Positions 21,937-33,689 are shown, counted from the first letter of the stretch. The stretch: DNA of 64,000 nt from Nelumbo lutea (GCA_022828595.1 JAKGHH010000001.1:71482401-71546400); one strand, 5' to 3'. Numbers and translations are program-made. Notes: generated from the sequence alone by a model not told the origin.

Positions 21937-23486
21937 ACTACGTGTCGGATTGGGATGTCTTTGATATGCCAATCAGTGAGATCCTTAGCGGGGGTCAAAA
22001 CCTGGGCATATTGGGACAGTCTGACAATTCATTTGAGTGGGTGATCATAGTGACAGGATCAACCCCTTTGTCGGACAAAGGTAATGATCGGGGATACACT
22101 CTCTCTGATGGAAACCAAGACTGCCGGCAGCCGATTTCAATTGTTGTGATTTTGTTTTGCAAAATATTTTATATATATATATATATATATATGCTATGGT
22201 TTCAAAATGATTTGCAAAAGGTTTTAATTCCCGAGATCCATTTAAGCAGAGAGTGCAACATTGTTCCGTGTAGCCGAGGGAGAGGTCCTCCCTTGTCGAG
22301 TAGTGTAAGATCATTATGGGCTGAGAAGTTAAGTGTAAGATCATTGAGGATAATACCTGATGGGCTAATCTTGCATCTGCCCACAGTCCCTGGGTGTTAC
22401 AAGGTGGCTTGGCTCAAAGACCACTTAGGATAAGTGATGGGCCCTTAAAGCCCATAAGATGGGTTTCAAGGGGTGCACTATCCATAACAGTGTATTCGGA
22501 CAGGCCTTGTAACAAAGGCTGGACTGAACCCATGTGGCTGATGTGTAGATCAATGTTTGGGTCCCACGCCATACAAGGAAGCCCAACTGGGCAGCGGTTT
22601 GGAAAACTAAGTGAGTACATAACCTTAATTGGGCCTTAAGCCCATTTCGAACTGGGTCGATTTGATCAGTCAATTAAAAGAGGTGAATACTGAGGTGGAT
22701 CAGCTCATAGGATTGGGCCTAGACCCTATCCACTTAGAGAGTCCAAGATCTAAATAAGATTTAGATCCGGAAGCCTCCTAATTAGATTAGGAGATGACTG
22801 ATCTGACCTGCAGATAAGATAAGGGTTCTTCCTTATGACTTAAAGGGACTTCTAATCCAAATATAATTTGGATCAGTAGCTCCTAATAGGATTAGGAGCT
22901 GATCCCTTTAAATCTATAAAAGGAGGAGGAGGCGGCAGCCTTTAGACATGCAACCCAAAAACTCTTGTCTTCAGAGCTGAAATCACAAGAAGAGAGAATT
23001 TTGCACCCTACGAAATTTCTCTTGCTGCCTCCTTCCTACTGCCGCCATTATCTCCAGTTCGATCTCCAGTTCTTGGGAGAAATCAAGATCTGATCTTGAT
23101 ATCAATCTTTTGGGAAAAGATCGATTGGAGTTGTACTCACAAGCCATCCAGTTGATTCTTGCGAAGGGTCAAGTTCTTTAGAAGAACAATGCTAATTCTG
23201 CTCCATCCTACACTGCGCCATCTTCAATGGGAGCAGTCTTTGGATCCTTCCTTGAGCGTGAACACCTCAATTGGGAGATATTATTTCTTCGTATCAGGTA
23301 CATCCTCCCTCCTACTCCTTTTGGTTCAGATCTAGTTCGGTTAATGGTTCAAGATTTGATTTTTGAAAAATATGTTTTTCTAAAATAGGGAATTCGATTC
23401 CCTGCAAAGATGGGAGAAATTTTGAAATTCGCCCAATCCATTCCGCAAGATTTGGGTGTCCATGTGATGGATATCCTATCCCTTCA
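21937..23486 (+). mobile_element. C1 3' LTR, second part
   Basis: Continues the C1 LTR after C2, beginning with the second ACTAC copy and ending in ccttca, the LTR terminus. A (AT)n run is at 22170-22191. A plus-strand TATA box (tctataaaaggagg) is at about 22912-22925, and the donor-like CAG|GTACAT is near 23296. Confidence 0.88.
22914..22921 (+). promoter_or_regulatory. LTR TATA box of C1
   Basis: TATAAAAG followed by GAGGAGGAGGCGGCAG. The same box occurs on the minus strand in C5 at about 62443-62450 before a GGAGGAGG run, so it is the likely U3 promoter of the long-LTR copia family. Confidence 0.6.
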
Positions 23487-24010
23487 ATGATGTATTTGGC
23501 CGCCTGACGCTCTACCCTTCTGGCAGCATTGCGGTCTGTAGGGAGGGTCTCGTGTAGCAGGAAGCTCGCGAGCGGATCAATCCAGCTCGGCTCTACTTGA
23601 ACGACAGGAGCAACCTCCTCTGCCCCCCGAGTATGCTAGGCCGAGGCAGGTTTTCTATGTACACGGTTCTCATGGTATTATCGTTGGTGCTGGCTAATCG
23701 GGACAGGGCGCCGATCTCAGCGTTCTTAAACCTCGGGACTTGCCTAAAGAAGTGTGACTGGAAGTTGGGCAAAGCCTCTCTTACTTTGGCCAGGTAGGCA
23801 ATCATAGTCGATTTGCGACCTTCGTCAGTCGATCGGAGAACTCAAGCTTGAGTAAGACTTGCCTCAGATGTTTGTTGGTGAGGACGATAACAGTATGAGT
23901 TTGGAAGTACGGGCGGAGCTTTTGGGCTGCAATAACCAGTGCATAGGCCAATTTTTCTATCTCCGGATATCTTGTCTCTACTCCCTGCAACACTTTACTA
24001 ACATAGTAGA
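23487..24010 (-). pseudogene. gypsy RNase H remnant of G2 with internal deletion
   Basis: The minus strand gives the end of the second RNase H and the linker (SRLASTNDNTMRTVYIENL) at 23593-23805 and then, abruptly, the first RNase H (VLTNKHLRQVLLKLEFSDRL) at 23815-23993. Comparison with G4 (55960-56500) shows that roughly 500-600 bp between them, most of the second RNase H domain, is missing at about 23810. Confidence 0.8.
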
Positions 24011-25244
24011 TAGGTCATTGAACCTGATCTACTTCTTTTATTAGTACCGAACTGACCACTTCGTCACTGGCCGAGAGGTATAGCTCTAAAATATCGCCCT
24101 CTTTGGGCCGGGTTAAGACCGGTATGCTAGCGAGGTACTTTTTGAGCTCATCAAATGTAAGCTGACAATCTTGGGTCCAGTCGAGCCCTTTGCTTTTCAT
24201 CGCCTTAAAGAAAGGTAGGTAGCGATCTTCCGACTTGGATAGGAAGCGGTTCAGAGCGACTATTCTGCCGTTCAACCTCTGAACCTCCTTCACTTTTTGA
24301 TGTGGTCTCATATCTAAGATGGCCTTTATTTTGTTTGGGTTGGCCTCAATGTCGCGCCGGTTCATAATATACCCCAAGAATTTACCCGAGTCGACTCCAA
24401 AGACACACTTATTCGAGTTCAACTTCATATTGAATTTACGTAGAATTTGAAAAACTGAGTTCAAGTCTTGTATTAAATCACAAGAAAGCTAGGTTTTGAT
24501 GACCATGTCGTCTACATAACATTCCACCTTTTGGCCAATTAATGGCTCAAACATTTTGTTTACAAGTCTTTGGAAGGTTGCCCCAACATTTTTTAATCCG
24601 AAGGGCATGACCTTGTAATAGTACAGGCCGAGCTCGGTTATGAAGGCAGTTTTCTCCTCATCAGCTGGGTCCATCCTGATCTGATTGTAGCCCGAGTAGG
24701 CATCTAAAAAGCTCAACAACTCATGCCTCAAGGTCGCATCCACTAGGCGGTCGATTCTGGGGAGTGGGAAGCAGTCCTTTGGGCAAGCTTGGTTCAGGTC
24801 AGTGTAGTTGACGCACATGCACCATTTACTGTTAGCTTTTTTCACCAGAACAGGGTTGGCCACCCAACTCGGGTAATGGACTTCCCTGATAAAATTGGCT
24901 GCATGGAGCTTCCCGACCTCCTCGTTGACTGCCCTCCATCGCTCTGGGGTTAGGTTGCATTTCTTCTGTCTAACAGGCCTAACTACAGGTTCAGTACTAA
25001 GTTTATGAGTTATGATGCTAGGGTCTATGACGGACATTTCTGCCGCAGACCATGCAAAAATATCTAAATTTTCAAGTAAAAAGCGTACCAGTTTAGATCG
25101 TAGGGGCTCCTTAATGGAAGCACCAATCTGAAGAGTCCGGGCTGGGTCTTCCGCCGAGGCCAGGATGGAGGCGGTCTCTTCTGTGGGCATAGCTCGCTCC
25201 TTGCTTCGCTTCGTAGGTCGCTCCAACTCGAGGTCATTAGCCAC
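24011..25244 (-). pseudogene. gypsy reverse transcriptase of G2
   Basis: Minus strand 25244-24489 is open for 251 codons. It carries the protease-RT linker, then RT motifs: KWCMCVNYTDLNQACPKD, FLDAYSGYNQI, MPFGLKNVGATFQRL and the catalytic YVDDMVIKT at the end. A stop follows; RT thumb and connection continue in another segment at 24464-24015 (GKFLGYIMNRRDIEANP, then FDELKKYLASIPVLTRP). RT copies element RNA into cDNA. The core motifs are intact but the frame is broken after YVDD. Confidence 0.87.
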
Positions 25245-25301
25245 TTTGGTTTTTTCCTTTAAGGCGGTGACGTAGCATTTGCGAGACTCAAGCTGGTCAC
25301 C

Positions 25302-25760
25302 TCACTCTACCCCAATGCTGAAGTCCGTGGGGAACTTCATGACCAAGTAGTAGGTGGACACCACAGCCCGTAAGGCATGGGTAATCGGCCAACCTACTAT
25401 GGCGTTATATGGGGAGGGGGTTGCGACTACTAGGAAATCGTGGTTGAGCCTCACTATGCTAGGCCAGGTGCCGATTTCCATAGGTACTATTACCCTTCCC
25501 AAGGGCTGAACTTCCTCTCCGCTGAAGCCTAACAGGGGAGTGTTCGTGGGCTTTAGGTCGCACTCTTGAAGCTAGAGTTGGTCGAAGTTCGCTTTGAAGA
25601 GGATGTTTGCTGAGCTGCCCGAATCAACAAGGACATGCCTAACTTCGAAGTCGTTGATCTTCATCTTTATGATGAGCGCGTCGTCATGGGGGTAGTGGAC
25701 CCCGCGTGCATCATCCTCTATGAAGAAGATGGGGTCTTCTATCCTAGGTCACTTCGGTGG
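25302..25760 (-). pseudogene. gypsy aspartic protease region of G2
   Basis: The minus strand shows the protease segment with HVLVDSGSSANI-like coding around 25600-25640 (the DSG is readable from caaggacatgcctaac context) and the distal part with FLVVATPSPYNAIVGWPITHALRA at 25502-25350. A stop separates the two parts. Protease cleaves the polyprotein. Confidence 0.7.
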
Positions 25761-25955
25761 GTTCCGCTCTTCCCTGCCGGTCTCACAAGCTGATGCGCGA
25801 GCTTCTGCTGAGGTGCAGCCCGCCACAATCGAACCTTCGACTATGACATGGATGTTCCCCCGAACTAGTCTCTCTTTGGGAGGCTACTTCTGTGGCTGTT
25901 GTGCCTGCATGCTGGACTCGAGAGCATCTCTACTTTGCTTCCCTTATCGACCTGC

Positions 25956-26008
<53 letters not shown>

Positions 26009-27763
26009 TTGTACAAAATTTCTCAAATATCCGCGATGGATGAGTTCTTCTATCTCATCGCGGAGATTTTTACAATTTTCGGTACTATGACCGTGATCTT
26101 TATGAAAGCTACAATACAATTTTTTATTCCTGGCACTAGGGTCGGCTTTCAGCTGAGGTGGCCACTTCACTTATGAGGCGTCTTTGATCGCCATGAGGAT
26201 CTCAGCCCGCTTTTCATTGAGGGGTGTATAGTCCCTTTCTACTGCTGGAGCTCGGAAGGGCTAGACTGGCCTTGCCCCCCGAGCTGTGTCCTTCTTCTTC
26301 CTGCTGTCATCTTGAGATAGGGGATCTGGCTCCCTCTTTCTTTTTTCTAGGGCTTGCTCACCCTTCTGGTTGATTTCCTCCTCTATCCCTATAAACTGAT
26401 CCGCGAGCTTGAGGAACTCGGTCACGGTCTTAGGTTTGTTGACAACTACGTGCCACCTGAACTCTTTGTGGGTGATGCCTCGCTTGGCTGCTATGAGGCA
26501 AACTGTGGGATCCAAGTCGGGTATCTACAAACAAGCATCATTGAACCGCTTGATGTAGCTCCAGATGGACTCCCCTTCCTTTTGCACTATGCCGAGGAGG
26601 CTCTCCTAAGTTCGCAGGCACCTTTTGCTGGTGACGAAGTGAGAGGTGAAAACTTGCACGAACTGCGCCCAACTTCTTATTGAGCCGGGTGCGAGGTTTC
26701 GGTACCAGGTGCGGGCTACTCCTTTGAAAGTGGTGGAGAAGGCCACGGACATGCAGGACTCGCTGGCTCTTGCCAGGTGCATCTGGGACTGGAAAGCGTC
26801 CATGTGGTCATTTGGATCGAAATACCCATCGTACTTATCTAGAGGAGGGAGCTTGAAATCCCTTGGCATGGGGACAACCAGGAGTTCTGGAGATAACAGG
26901 GAAGAGACTGAGAGGAGAAGGGTAGCTTCCACTTCACCTGAGCATACCTCCTCTTTTCCTTTGAGCTCGTGAGAGGCTTGAGTAGTAGTTCGGCAAGCTC
27001 GCCGACATCTTCGCTGCTGCTTTGTTGGCTTGGCGTTGGTGCTTGACACTTCAACATCGCTGAGCTCGATAGGGTCAAACTACCGGTAGTGACTTTGGAC
27101 CGAAGGGCCCTGCCTATAGTCTGCGGCCAAGATCTCAAATGGATTCTCCACGAGTAGGAGCTCGAACTACGAAGGCTGGAGTGATACGGGCTTGGTTGGA
27201 TGGGTGGCCCCCGACCTGCCTACAGGCTGTGAGGCGGGGGTAGCTGGCCTCTCCTTCTTGCTATGGGAGGAGGCTTGGCTCTTGGCAGGATCCTAAGCCT
27301 GGGAGGCCTCTCCCCGGCGAGGAGGTCGCTCACTCCGGCGGGAAGGCTTGGTTTGCTTTGTGGCCGGATGCCGAGGGGGAAGCAACGGCTGGGCCTGAGG
27401 CAGAGAGGGGAACTACTGTTGGTACTGGTATTGGGAAACCTAGTGCAGCACTTGTTGTTGGTAAAGTTGAAATTGTTGAAACTATTGCATTTGAGCCTGC
27501 ATGGCTCGCATGCATCGCACCAAGTCCTCCAGTTGGTTCGGGTTGGCCGCTGGGAGCACAACCGAGGGTTCAGCAAAGGTTGCTCCGACTGAAGAAGAGA
27601 GCGGAGCGATGGCGGGTGCCACTGTAAGAGGCACATTCAGACTGGAAACTCTGTCCATGGAGAGGGGGACGGTAAATTGTCCGATGCAGATAGTAGGAAG
27701 CTGGGGCTGCTCCCCATAAGCATTCTGGCTGGTGCCGCATCCGACATTGCTGGAAGAAGCCAA
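25761..27763 (-). pseudogene. gypsy gag of G2
   Basis: Start MASSSN at 27763, a Gln-rich N-terminus (MRAMQAQMQ), then the retrotransposon gag core (FKLPPLDKYDGYFDPNDHMD, WYRNLAPGSIRSW) at 27049-26606. A zinc-finger motif CSFHKDHGHSTENC (about 26100) is intact here. It is followed by a run of 16 Asn codons. The frame is broken several times. Gag forms the particle and binds RNA. Confidence 0.82.
25961..26007. repeat. (ATT)n microsatellite encoding poly-Asn in G2 gag
   Basis: About 16 ATT units on the plus strand, read as AAT (Asn) in the gag frame on the minus strand. The homologous site is much shorter in G3 (41043-41058, about 5 units) and G4 (58618-58642, about 8 interrupted units). Confidence 0.95.
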
Positions 27764-27827
27764 GAAGAATGCTAAGTTTTTGGAAAGAGGAATTGTGAAA
27801 GCTTAGAGGAAAGCTTTTGGAAGCGTT

Positions 27828-27847
27828 TCCCACAGACGGAGCCAAAA
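27828..27847 (-). other. primer binding site of G2
   Basis: Minus strand reads TTTTGGCTCCGTCTGTGGGA just after the LTR end. The family form, seen in G4 as TTGGTGCCGTCTGTGGGA, resembles the Asp-tRNA-type site (TGGCGCCG) used by Tat and Athila gypsy elements. Confidence 0.7.
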
Positions 27848-28798
27848 TGATGCGGCATGATCCGAGCACTCCTAGCTGGCTGCTGACTGGCTCCTTGTTG
27901 GCAACGGACAGCACCTGAGAAGATAGAGAAGAAGAATTCTCGGGGACTTGCCCGGCGGGAATACTTCGAAGCTTAAGTTAGAACCCTGGGCAGAAAGAAA
28001 AGAGTAAAAAAGGCTAAGAGTGTAGGTCGCACTTTATCACTGTGCTCATGAGGTTAGCTCGCGAGTAGGTAAGAACTCAAGTTGAGGGTATGAGTAAGTA
28101 TGAGAGTATGTAGGTGTCAAAGTGTATGAAAAGTGTCCTTCCCCTTCGCCTAAAGGCCTTTTATAGGGGCATCCTTGTCAAATCGGGCATAACCGCCACT
28201 GGGTTCTTGTCGCAGCCGTTACCTGCCAAGTTTGCGCAAGTGATCATTATAACGTACTATCCGCTTCAACGAGTGACACGTCCCAAAGGGGCAGGCACGC
28301 CTCCATCTATCGAGAGACGTGGGTGCAGACTATCGAAAGGACCAGGGTTGTGCCGTCAGTAGAGAGACGTGGCACAATCTGACCAATACGGTCTTGTCAG
28401 ATAGAAGCTTCCTGAGAACGTCGCGTTGCCTAGTCGCAAGCTACTTCATAGTGAGCTATCCTTGTCGTGAGCTACTTTGTAGCAAAGCTTAGGGGTACTT
28501 CGGGGTGACCCTTACCAAGATTGGTCTTTGGGGCAGTTCTTCTTCCTAAGAGTTGGAGCGAGCTGGTTTCCCTAGCTCGCGAACTCAAATAGTCTTGGAG
28601 TATTCCCATCTCGGTAGCTTGAGGGACCTGGAGCTCGCGTTGTAGCGAGCTCCCCCTACAGCGAGCTATGACATAGTGAGCTGCTATACAGGCTCATTAC
28701 TTAGTTTGTGGTTAGGCTATGATGCTGAGCTATTGCTCGTGCTGAATCAGGTCCACGTGCCATCATCTCAGTAGGCCGGGTCAAATCATACTCCATCA
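27848..28798 (-). mobile_element. G2 5' LTR
   Basis: 951 bp bounded by TGATGC at the left and ctccatca at the right in plus coordinates. A minus-strand TATAAAAGG box lies at about 28150-28158. Flank beyond 28798 is unrelated to the element. Confidence 0.85.
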
Positions 28799-29021
28799 AC
28801 TACTAACCATGCATTTCAATTAAACCTTGCCACCAATGAACCAACAAATCATGCACTTCCTAACATTATAACAATGTATTCAGAAATCGTACATTTTTAC
28901 CATTTAGCAATAATGTATCTGCAAATAGTTAAATTGATTGCAACTCTTAATTGCCTTCCATTGTGCTGCTTTAATTCTTTTCTTTTTTTTTAGTTTTTAT
29001 TAGAAGAAGAGAGGAAGAAAG

Positions 29022-29893
29022 AATAGATTGGCATGCTCCTTTTAGGTTCAACTTGATCAGAGGACGAGAAAACAAGACCTATATACCGAGAAAACAAAAT
29101 GACACAAATTGCACCTTCTGTAATGAGTCACCTGAAACGCAACAACACCTCTTCTTAGAGTGCCCAACAACTAGAGCAGTGTGGATGTACTTTCATATAG
29201 GGGTTCACCCGCAGCTCCTGGCTCTAAAAGATCCTTCACTAACCCTCCAGTGGCGGATAGAGCACAACAAATGCGACATCTCCTAGAAGAATCATTGCCT
29301 ATCAATCCTAGCAGCCACCTTTCGAGCAATTTGGGATATAAGGAAAAGAAAGCTATTTCTCAAAGAGAAAGCGGACCCATGGAAAATCATACAACGTGTA
29401 AACACTTACATGCTCAAACAACCAGCTATTTTAGATCAAGGCAACGCTTCAAATAGTCAGTCAGCTGGAAATCCATCAAAGGGCAAATCAGATTGAAAAC
29501 ACTACTGATGTTGAGGCAAAACTTTACGTAGATGGATCATAGGATCCCTCTACCAACACAGGAGCAACATGCTCTGTAATTCTAACCACACAAGGTGCTT
29601 GTCTTTATGCAGCAGGAGAACCATGCAGAGCAACTTCCCCAACTGAAACAGAATGCTGGGCTGGTCTTAGAGGCTTGATCCAACTGCAAAGAATGGAAAT
29701 CCAATCGGCCACATCACAACTGGAGGGATCATCAAAGAAGTCAAGAGGGTAACCTTATCTTTCAGTAGTCTTTTGATAAAGCATGTAAAAAGATCTATAG
29801 TAGAAAGAGCTCATATCTTAGCTAATAGAGCTCGGACTAGTATGACAAAAATAGTCTCTTGGTTTGTGCTTAATGAATATTTTGCTCACTAAA
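29022..29893 (+). pseudogene. LINE (non-LTR retrotransposon) ORF2 C-terminal relic
   Basis: 29022-29286 encodes a reverse-transcriptase-associated zinc-binding domain (zf-RVT) with CTFCNESPETQQHLFLECP and TRAVWMYF. After a frameshift, FRAIWDIRKRKLFLKEK follows, and then an RNase H-like domain (EAKLYVDGS, stop, PSTNTGATCSVIL, TETECWAGLRGLIQLQ) from about 29510 to 29890. This order is typical for the C-terminus of plant LINE ORF2. The RT and endonuclease parts are absent, so it is a 5'-truncated old insertion. Confidence 0.8.
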
Positions 29894-31690
29894 AAAGAAA
29901 TACCAGTTTGGAGCCCCCATAGTTTCCCACCTGTCCCACATTTACTGCAACCTATCAACAGATGAGATGGATCCTGCTTAGAAAACTATCTTGGCTAGGA
30001 AACAGCTTGTAGAGAAGGTTCTCTCTGATATTATTGAAATTATTAAATAGATGGTTGAGAAAAGTTTGTTTTGAAGTCAAAAAGTAGCTCTAGAAATAAT
30101 GGCCAAATAGATGATTGCAGAACATCTAATTAAACAGATTTGTGGTAGAACTATTATTTTGGTTGGGAGCAATTCAATATAACAGGCTTATAAAACTATA
30201 AAGTGAATCTATACACCTACAATGGTTCCTTTCTATAACTGCCTAGCATTTGAGATATATACATATAAATGCCAAATATTTTACATAAATACATAGCTAT
30301 ACAGATATAGGCACACATGTAAATACAAAGGGAAAAAGGTTTATACTGAGACTTAAATTTGCCTCACTTGAGGTTTTCAAAGAAACTCCCATCTTAACTT
30401 TACATCCTAATTGAGGCAAGTATTACTAAGAATTCTCCTTTCAACCTTTTAAACCTATATAAGGGAATAAAACAACCTACTTTGGACCTCAAATGGGTCC
30501 AAATACACACACAAAAAAAAAAAAAAAACCCTTATATCAGGGCATTTCTGAATGCCATGTGTTAGAACAAAACAGCTTGGCCATATAAAGGAAAAAAAAA
30601 ACCTTCCTTAAAACCATCATGGACTCTGCTAAGACAAACCAGCTTAGCCATACAATGGAAAAAGCCTTCTATTTCTTTGATATATTTGCTACAAGCTTTA
30701 GTATAGTGGTTTATAAAGAGAATTCCTGCAACTACAATAAAATCCTCCACTAGTCCCGTTGTCCTTTTATCCATTCTATCAATTGTCTTTCTGAAGCAAC
30801 AAATAAACCTGAAAGTAGAGACCCTTTCTGAGCAGCAAATCCAAGAGACCCTATATTTTTTTACCCCATTCTAACTCATTGAATTTATATGGGTACACAA
30901 ATAAACATAATTCCAAACCTGAAAACAAGTACAAAAGCTCCTACTAAGCTTCACTTCCCAACGTTGTCTTCTTTTAATAATTCCTCTAGCACACACCATT
31001 TAAGTCATACATGCTTTAGAATAACCATCAGCTATTGCCTTGTACCATTTTGAATTTTTCAATTGCACAAATAGATTTAGAATGTTCATTTACAGATATG
31101 AGAATTCAATCTATTATTTTCAATAATAATACTTTGGTCCTGGTTAAGTATCAACAACCAATTTCTAAATTGAGACTACCACTCAATCAGATGAAGTAAA
31201 ATAGTGGCTGACAGCACTCCTCTACACTCTCCCTGACCTCCTCTAAATTTCCTCTGATGCACTATTCTGTGCATCACAGGTCCCTTCTAGTAATATTATT
31301 ACACAAAAGAAAGTCATTATTTGGATGGGAGGGGGGGTGGGTTCCCGCTAGTAACACCATCAAAAATTATGTCAGCTAGATGATATTGAAGCAATCAATC
31401 TATCATCTAAAGCTCTTGCTCTTTATAGAGAATAGATTGACAGCCTGATGCATTTAAATTACCCTTAATCAATGAATGAGGTTACAAGGAAAATTTGGAC
31501 TAAACTAGCAAGATTAAGTTCACGAGAAAAAATATAGGCAAAACGTATGATGAACTTTAGGCTATCAGCTTACAAAAGGAAGAAAACAGAAGAGAAGTTC
31601 CATGAGACTAACCATATGTGATCCCGAAATAACCAAACAAGAAAAGAAAATAAGATTACCATCTAAAAGTTGAAAAGGTGAAGAACAACC

Positions 31691-31806
31691 AACTAAAGCA
31701 AGACAATAAAAAACAGAGCACTCATAAGCCAGCTAAGGCAAGACAATAAAAAAAACAGAGCACTCATGAGCCAACTAAGGCAAGACAATAAAAAAACAGA
31801 GCACTT
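31691..31806. repeat. short tandem repeat, 3 units of about 41 bp
   Basis: Units begin agacaataaa at 31701, 31741 and 31783 and contain acagagcact. Spacings are 40 and 42 bp, differing by the length of an A-run. Confidence 0.85.
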
Positions 31807-32295
31807 CAATCAAAACCAAAATCCAAATCCTCTTTTGCACAGCTCATTAATTAACACCGCTTTGGCTAAAACTCAATATAATAGAAAGCGGGGATCGTTT
31901 TATTTATTTATTTTAGAGAAAATTTCTTAAAGTAATCCTATGGTTTAGTAGTAACCATTAACAGAAAGATGGAAAAGACTGTTTTACCCATCATTCTTTT
32001 TTAAATTTTCAAAGTGTAACAATCCAATAAATTAACTGCAACATTTGAATAAATTTGCTGTTAACGGAAATGCAAGCACAAACATAGGAATTCTTTATAC
32101 AGGGAAACGCCGGGTAGAAGCTTGACTTTGGCACAACAGTTACTGGTTCAGAAGAATCAGAATGCTAGATGGAAACAAAAGTTGTTTGTTTGTTTAATTG
32201 AAAACAGGAAACCCATTCTCGTGCAGTTATATTTCTTCGAAGTCATCCTGCAAAAGCAATTCCATCTTCTTCTGTAATTATTTATAATTTGTCCA

Positions 32296-32392
32296 GTTTT
32301 TTATCTTCGCCTAATCTGAAAAATAATGGTAGAGATTAGCCGTTTTTTTATCTTCACTTAATGTGAAAAATAATGGTGGAGATTAGTCAAAG
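32296..32392. repeat. two-copy 47-bp direct repeat
   Basis: tatcttc anchors at 32302 and 32349. Both copies carry gaaaaataatggt followed by gagattag, with a few differences. Confidence 0.85.
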
Positions 32393-32502
32393 AGAGAGAG
32401 GGGTGGACTAATATGTCAAAATATCTTATAGAATTGATTGTGGAACGAACGGAATCCTGATCGATCTATCACAGTGGAGACTAGATAGTCAGAAAGTGCA
32501 TT

Positions 32503-32694
32503 TTAAGTCTGAACACGGTGTAAGAAATTGAAGTGCCAGCCAATGAAGGCAATATACAATGTAATGCATCTAATGAGAACATCTTTTTTCTTGGGAAGTT
32601 TCTTCGGGTAGAACTGAGCAACAATAGCAATGATAATGATGATGGTGATGGTGATGGTGATTCCCATGAATAATTTGGTATTGCTCATCCCCAT
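32503..32694 (-). CDS. possible small hydrophobic protein, 63 aa
   Basis: Reads from ATG at 32694. It has a strongly hydrophobic stretch (ITITITIIIIIAIVAQF, residues about 12-28), a basic loop (PKKLPKKKD) and a second hydrophobic segment (CITLYIAFIGWHFNFLH). The topology suggests a two-helix membrane peptide. The Ile/Thr run is coded by a GAT/GGT-type microsatellite, so the pattern may be accidental. I do not recognise a family. It abuts the truncated LTR of G3. Confidence 0.2.
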   Translation of the reverse strand: MGMSNTKLFMGITITITIIIIIAIVAQFYPKKLPKKKDVLIRCITLYIAFIGWHFNFLHRVQT

Positions 32695-32702
32695 GCCTTA
32701 AT

Positions 32703-33381
32703 GCTCGGTCACATCAGGCGTAACCGTCACTGCCCTAGCCGTTACTGCCAGGGCAGGGGTGGTAGGTGCAGGCTACTGCAACAGGCCGCTACTGCAAGGT
32801 ACGGACTTGACAGGCGTGCCATGCTTTTCAGAGGCGGCGGGCAGAATGCCGCCTGGCAAGGGATCCGAGCACTGCCACTGGATCCGGTAGGTACAGATGT
32901 CAGGCAGATCTCCCTACAGTCTGCCGAGCTACCATACACCAAACCACCTGGGGCAGATTTGCCTTGCATTGAGGTGACGAGGTACACCGAGGTGCCTGCA
33001 CTAGAGGTGAGCCTTAAGCAAGTTCGAACAGGAGTCTCGACGGTACTGCCCCGAGGTGTTTCTCCCTCGGGACACTTAGCCAAAAACCAGGGTGCTCCCT
33101 TCGTAGGAAGGGAGAGCTCGGGGCCCCTGAGGAGGAGCTTGGGTCTTGAGGGGAGCTCGGGTCCCCTTGCACTAGGGAGCTCGGGGAGCTCCACCTTCAG
33201 GCTTAGGGCGAACTGGGCCTTGCTACTCAACGAGCTGTCACATCCGCCGAGTCGTTTGGTCGAGCCTTAGAGAGCTCGCTGCACCGAGTAGTGGACAAAC
33301 TATCATGCTGAATTGTCACTTATGCCAAGTCATGTCCACGTGTCCCCGTGCTACGAGGTCGGGCCAAATCACCCTACATCA
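32703..33381 (-). mobile_element. G3 3' LTR, truncated
   Basis: Aligns with 43034-43693 of the 5' LTR from gctcggtcacatcagg onward. The LTR part corresponding to 42799-43033, including the TATA box, is missing. The right end ctacatca is intact. Confidence 0.88.
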
Positions 33382-33401
33382 ATTGCCCCCCACTCCCTGT
33401 G
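33382..33401 (-). other. polypurine tract of G3
   Basis: Minus strand reads GGGAGTGGGGGGCAAT directly before the LTR start TGATGT. Confidence 0.75.
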
Positions 33402-33689
33402 CTAGGGGTGTTAACCTAGCGCGGGGAGTCCGCAGTCTACCGGGTGGATTTGGCTCGAAGTCCAAACTTTCTTGCCTACCAACTCATAGGTTGGACCAGT
33501 TTTTTTCTCGGTCCTATCAGGCACAGATCGGGTCGCGTATGGTCTACGAGCAGACGTCACATGAGTTGTAGACTCCACAGACGTCAAAAAGCGCACTAAA
33601 CCTATTTTGCCTCGAGGGTCGCGCGGTCATTTTTCATAAGGACCATCAGATCGTTTCGATCTCAACCGTTGATGCCCGCATATAGTGGC

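Larger units (their letters stand above)
5424..28798 (-). mobile_element. Ty3/gypsy Tat-type element G2 with nested copia elements
   Basis: Minus-strand element. Its 3' LTR is at 5424-5854 (cut by the gap), followed in plus coordinates by polypurine tract, antisense gene, tandem repeats and integrase to about 9850; then copia C1 with C2 inside it; then RNase H, RT, protease, gag, primer site and 5' LTR at 27848-28798. The two LTRs are alignable but clearly diverged, so the element is old. The flanks of C1 overlap by 33 bp instead of meeting, so the left and right halves may come from two related copies. No target duplication can be checked because the left end lies in the gap. Confidence 0.8.
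29894..32502. other. intergenic DNA without recognised gene
   Basis: AT-rich sequence with short simple repeats (A-run at 30511-30529, tgt/ttt tracts). Peptides after 29930 read as decayed coding sequence with several TAG stops but I do not recognise a family. Two small tandem repeats are listed separately. Confidence 0.6.

Noticed and set aside
25892..26176. Poly-Ile and poly-Leu frames on the plus strand
   Set aside because: Shadows of the (ATT)n tract; the real reading is Asn on the minus strand in gag.
29930..30180. Decayed coding-like stretch with several TAG stops after the LINE
   Set aside because: Peptides such as RKQLVEKVLSDIIEIIK look coding-like but match no family I can name, and no start, end or splice sites are visible.
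32742..33230. 162-codon minus-strand frame inside the G3 LTR
   Set aside because: The LTR is GC-rich here; the homologous frame in the other LTR (43074-43484) differs in length and end. No domain is visible.
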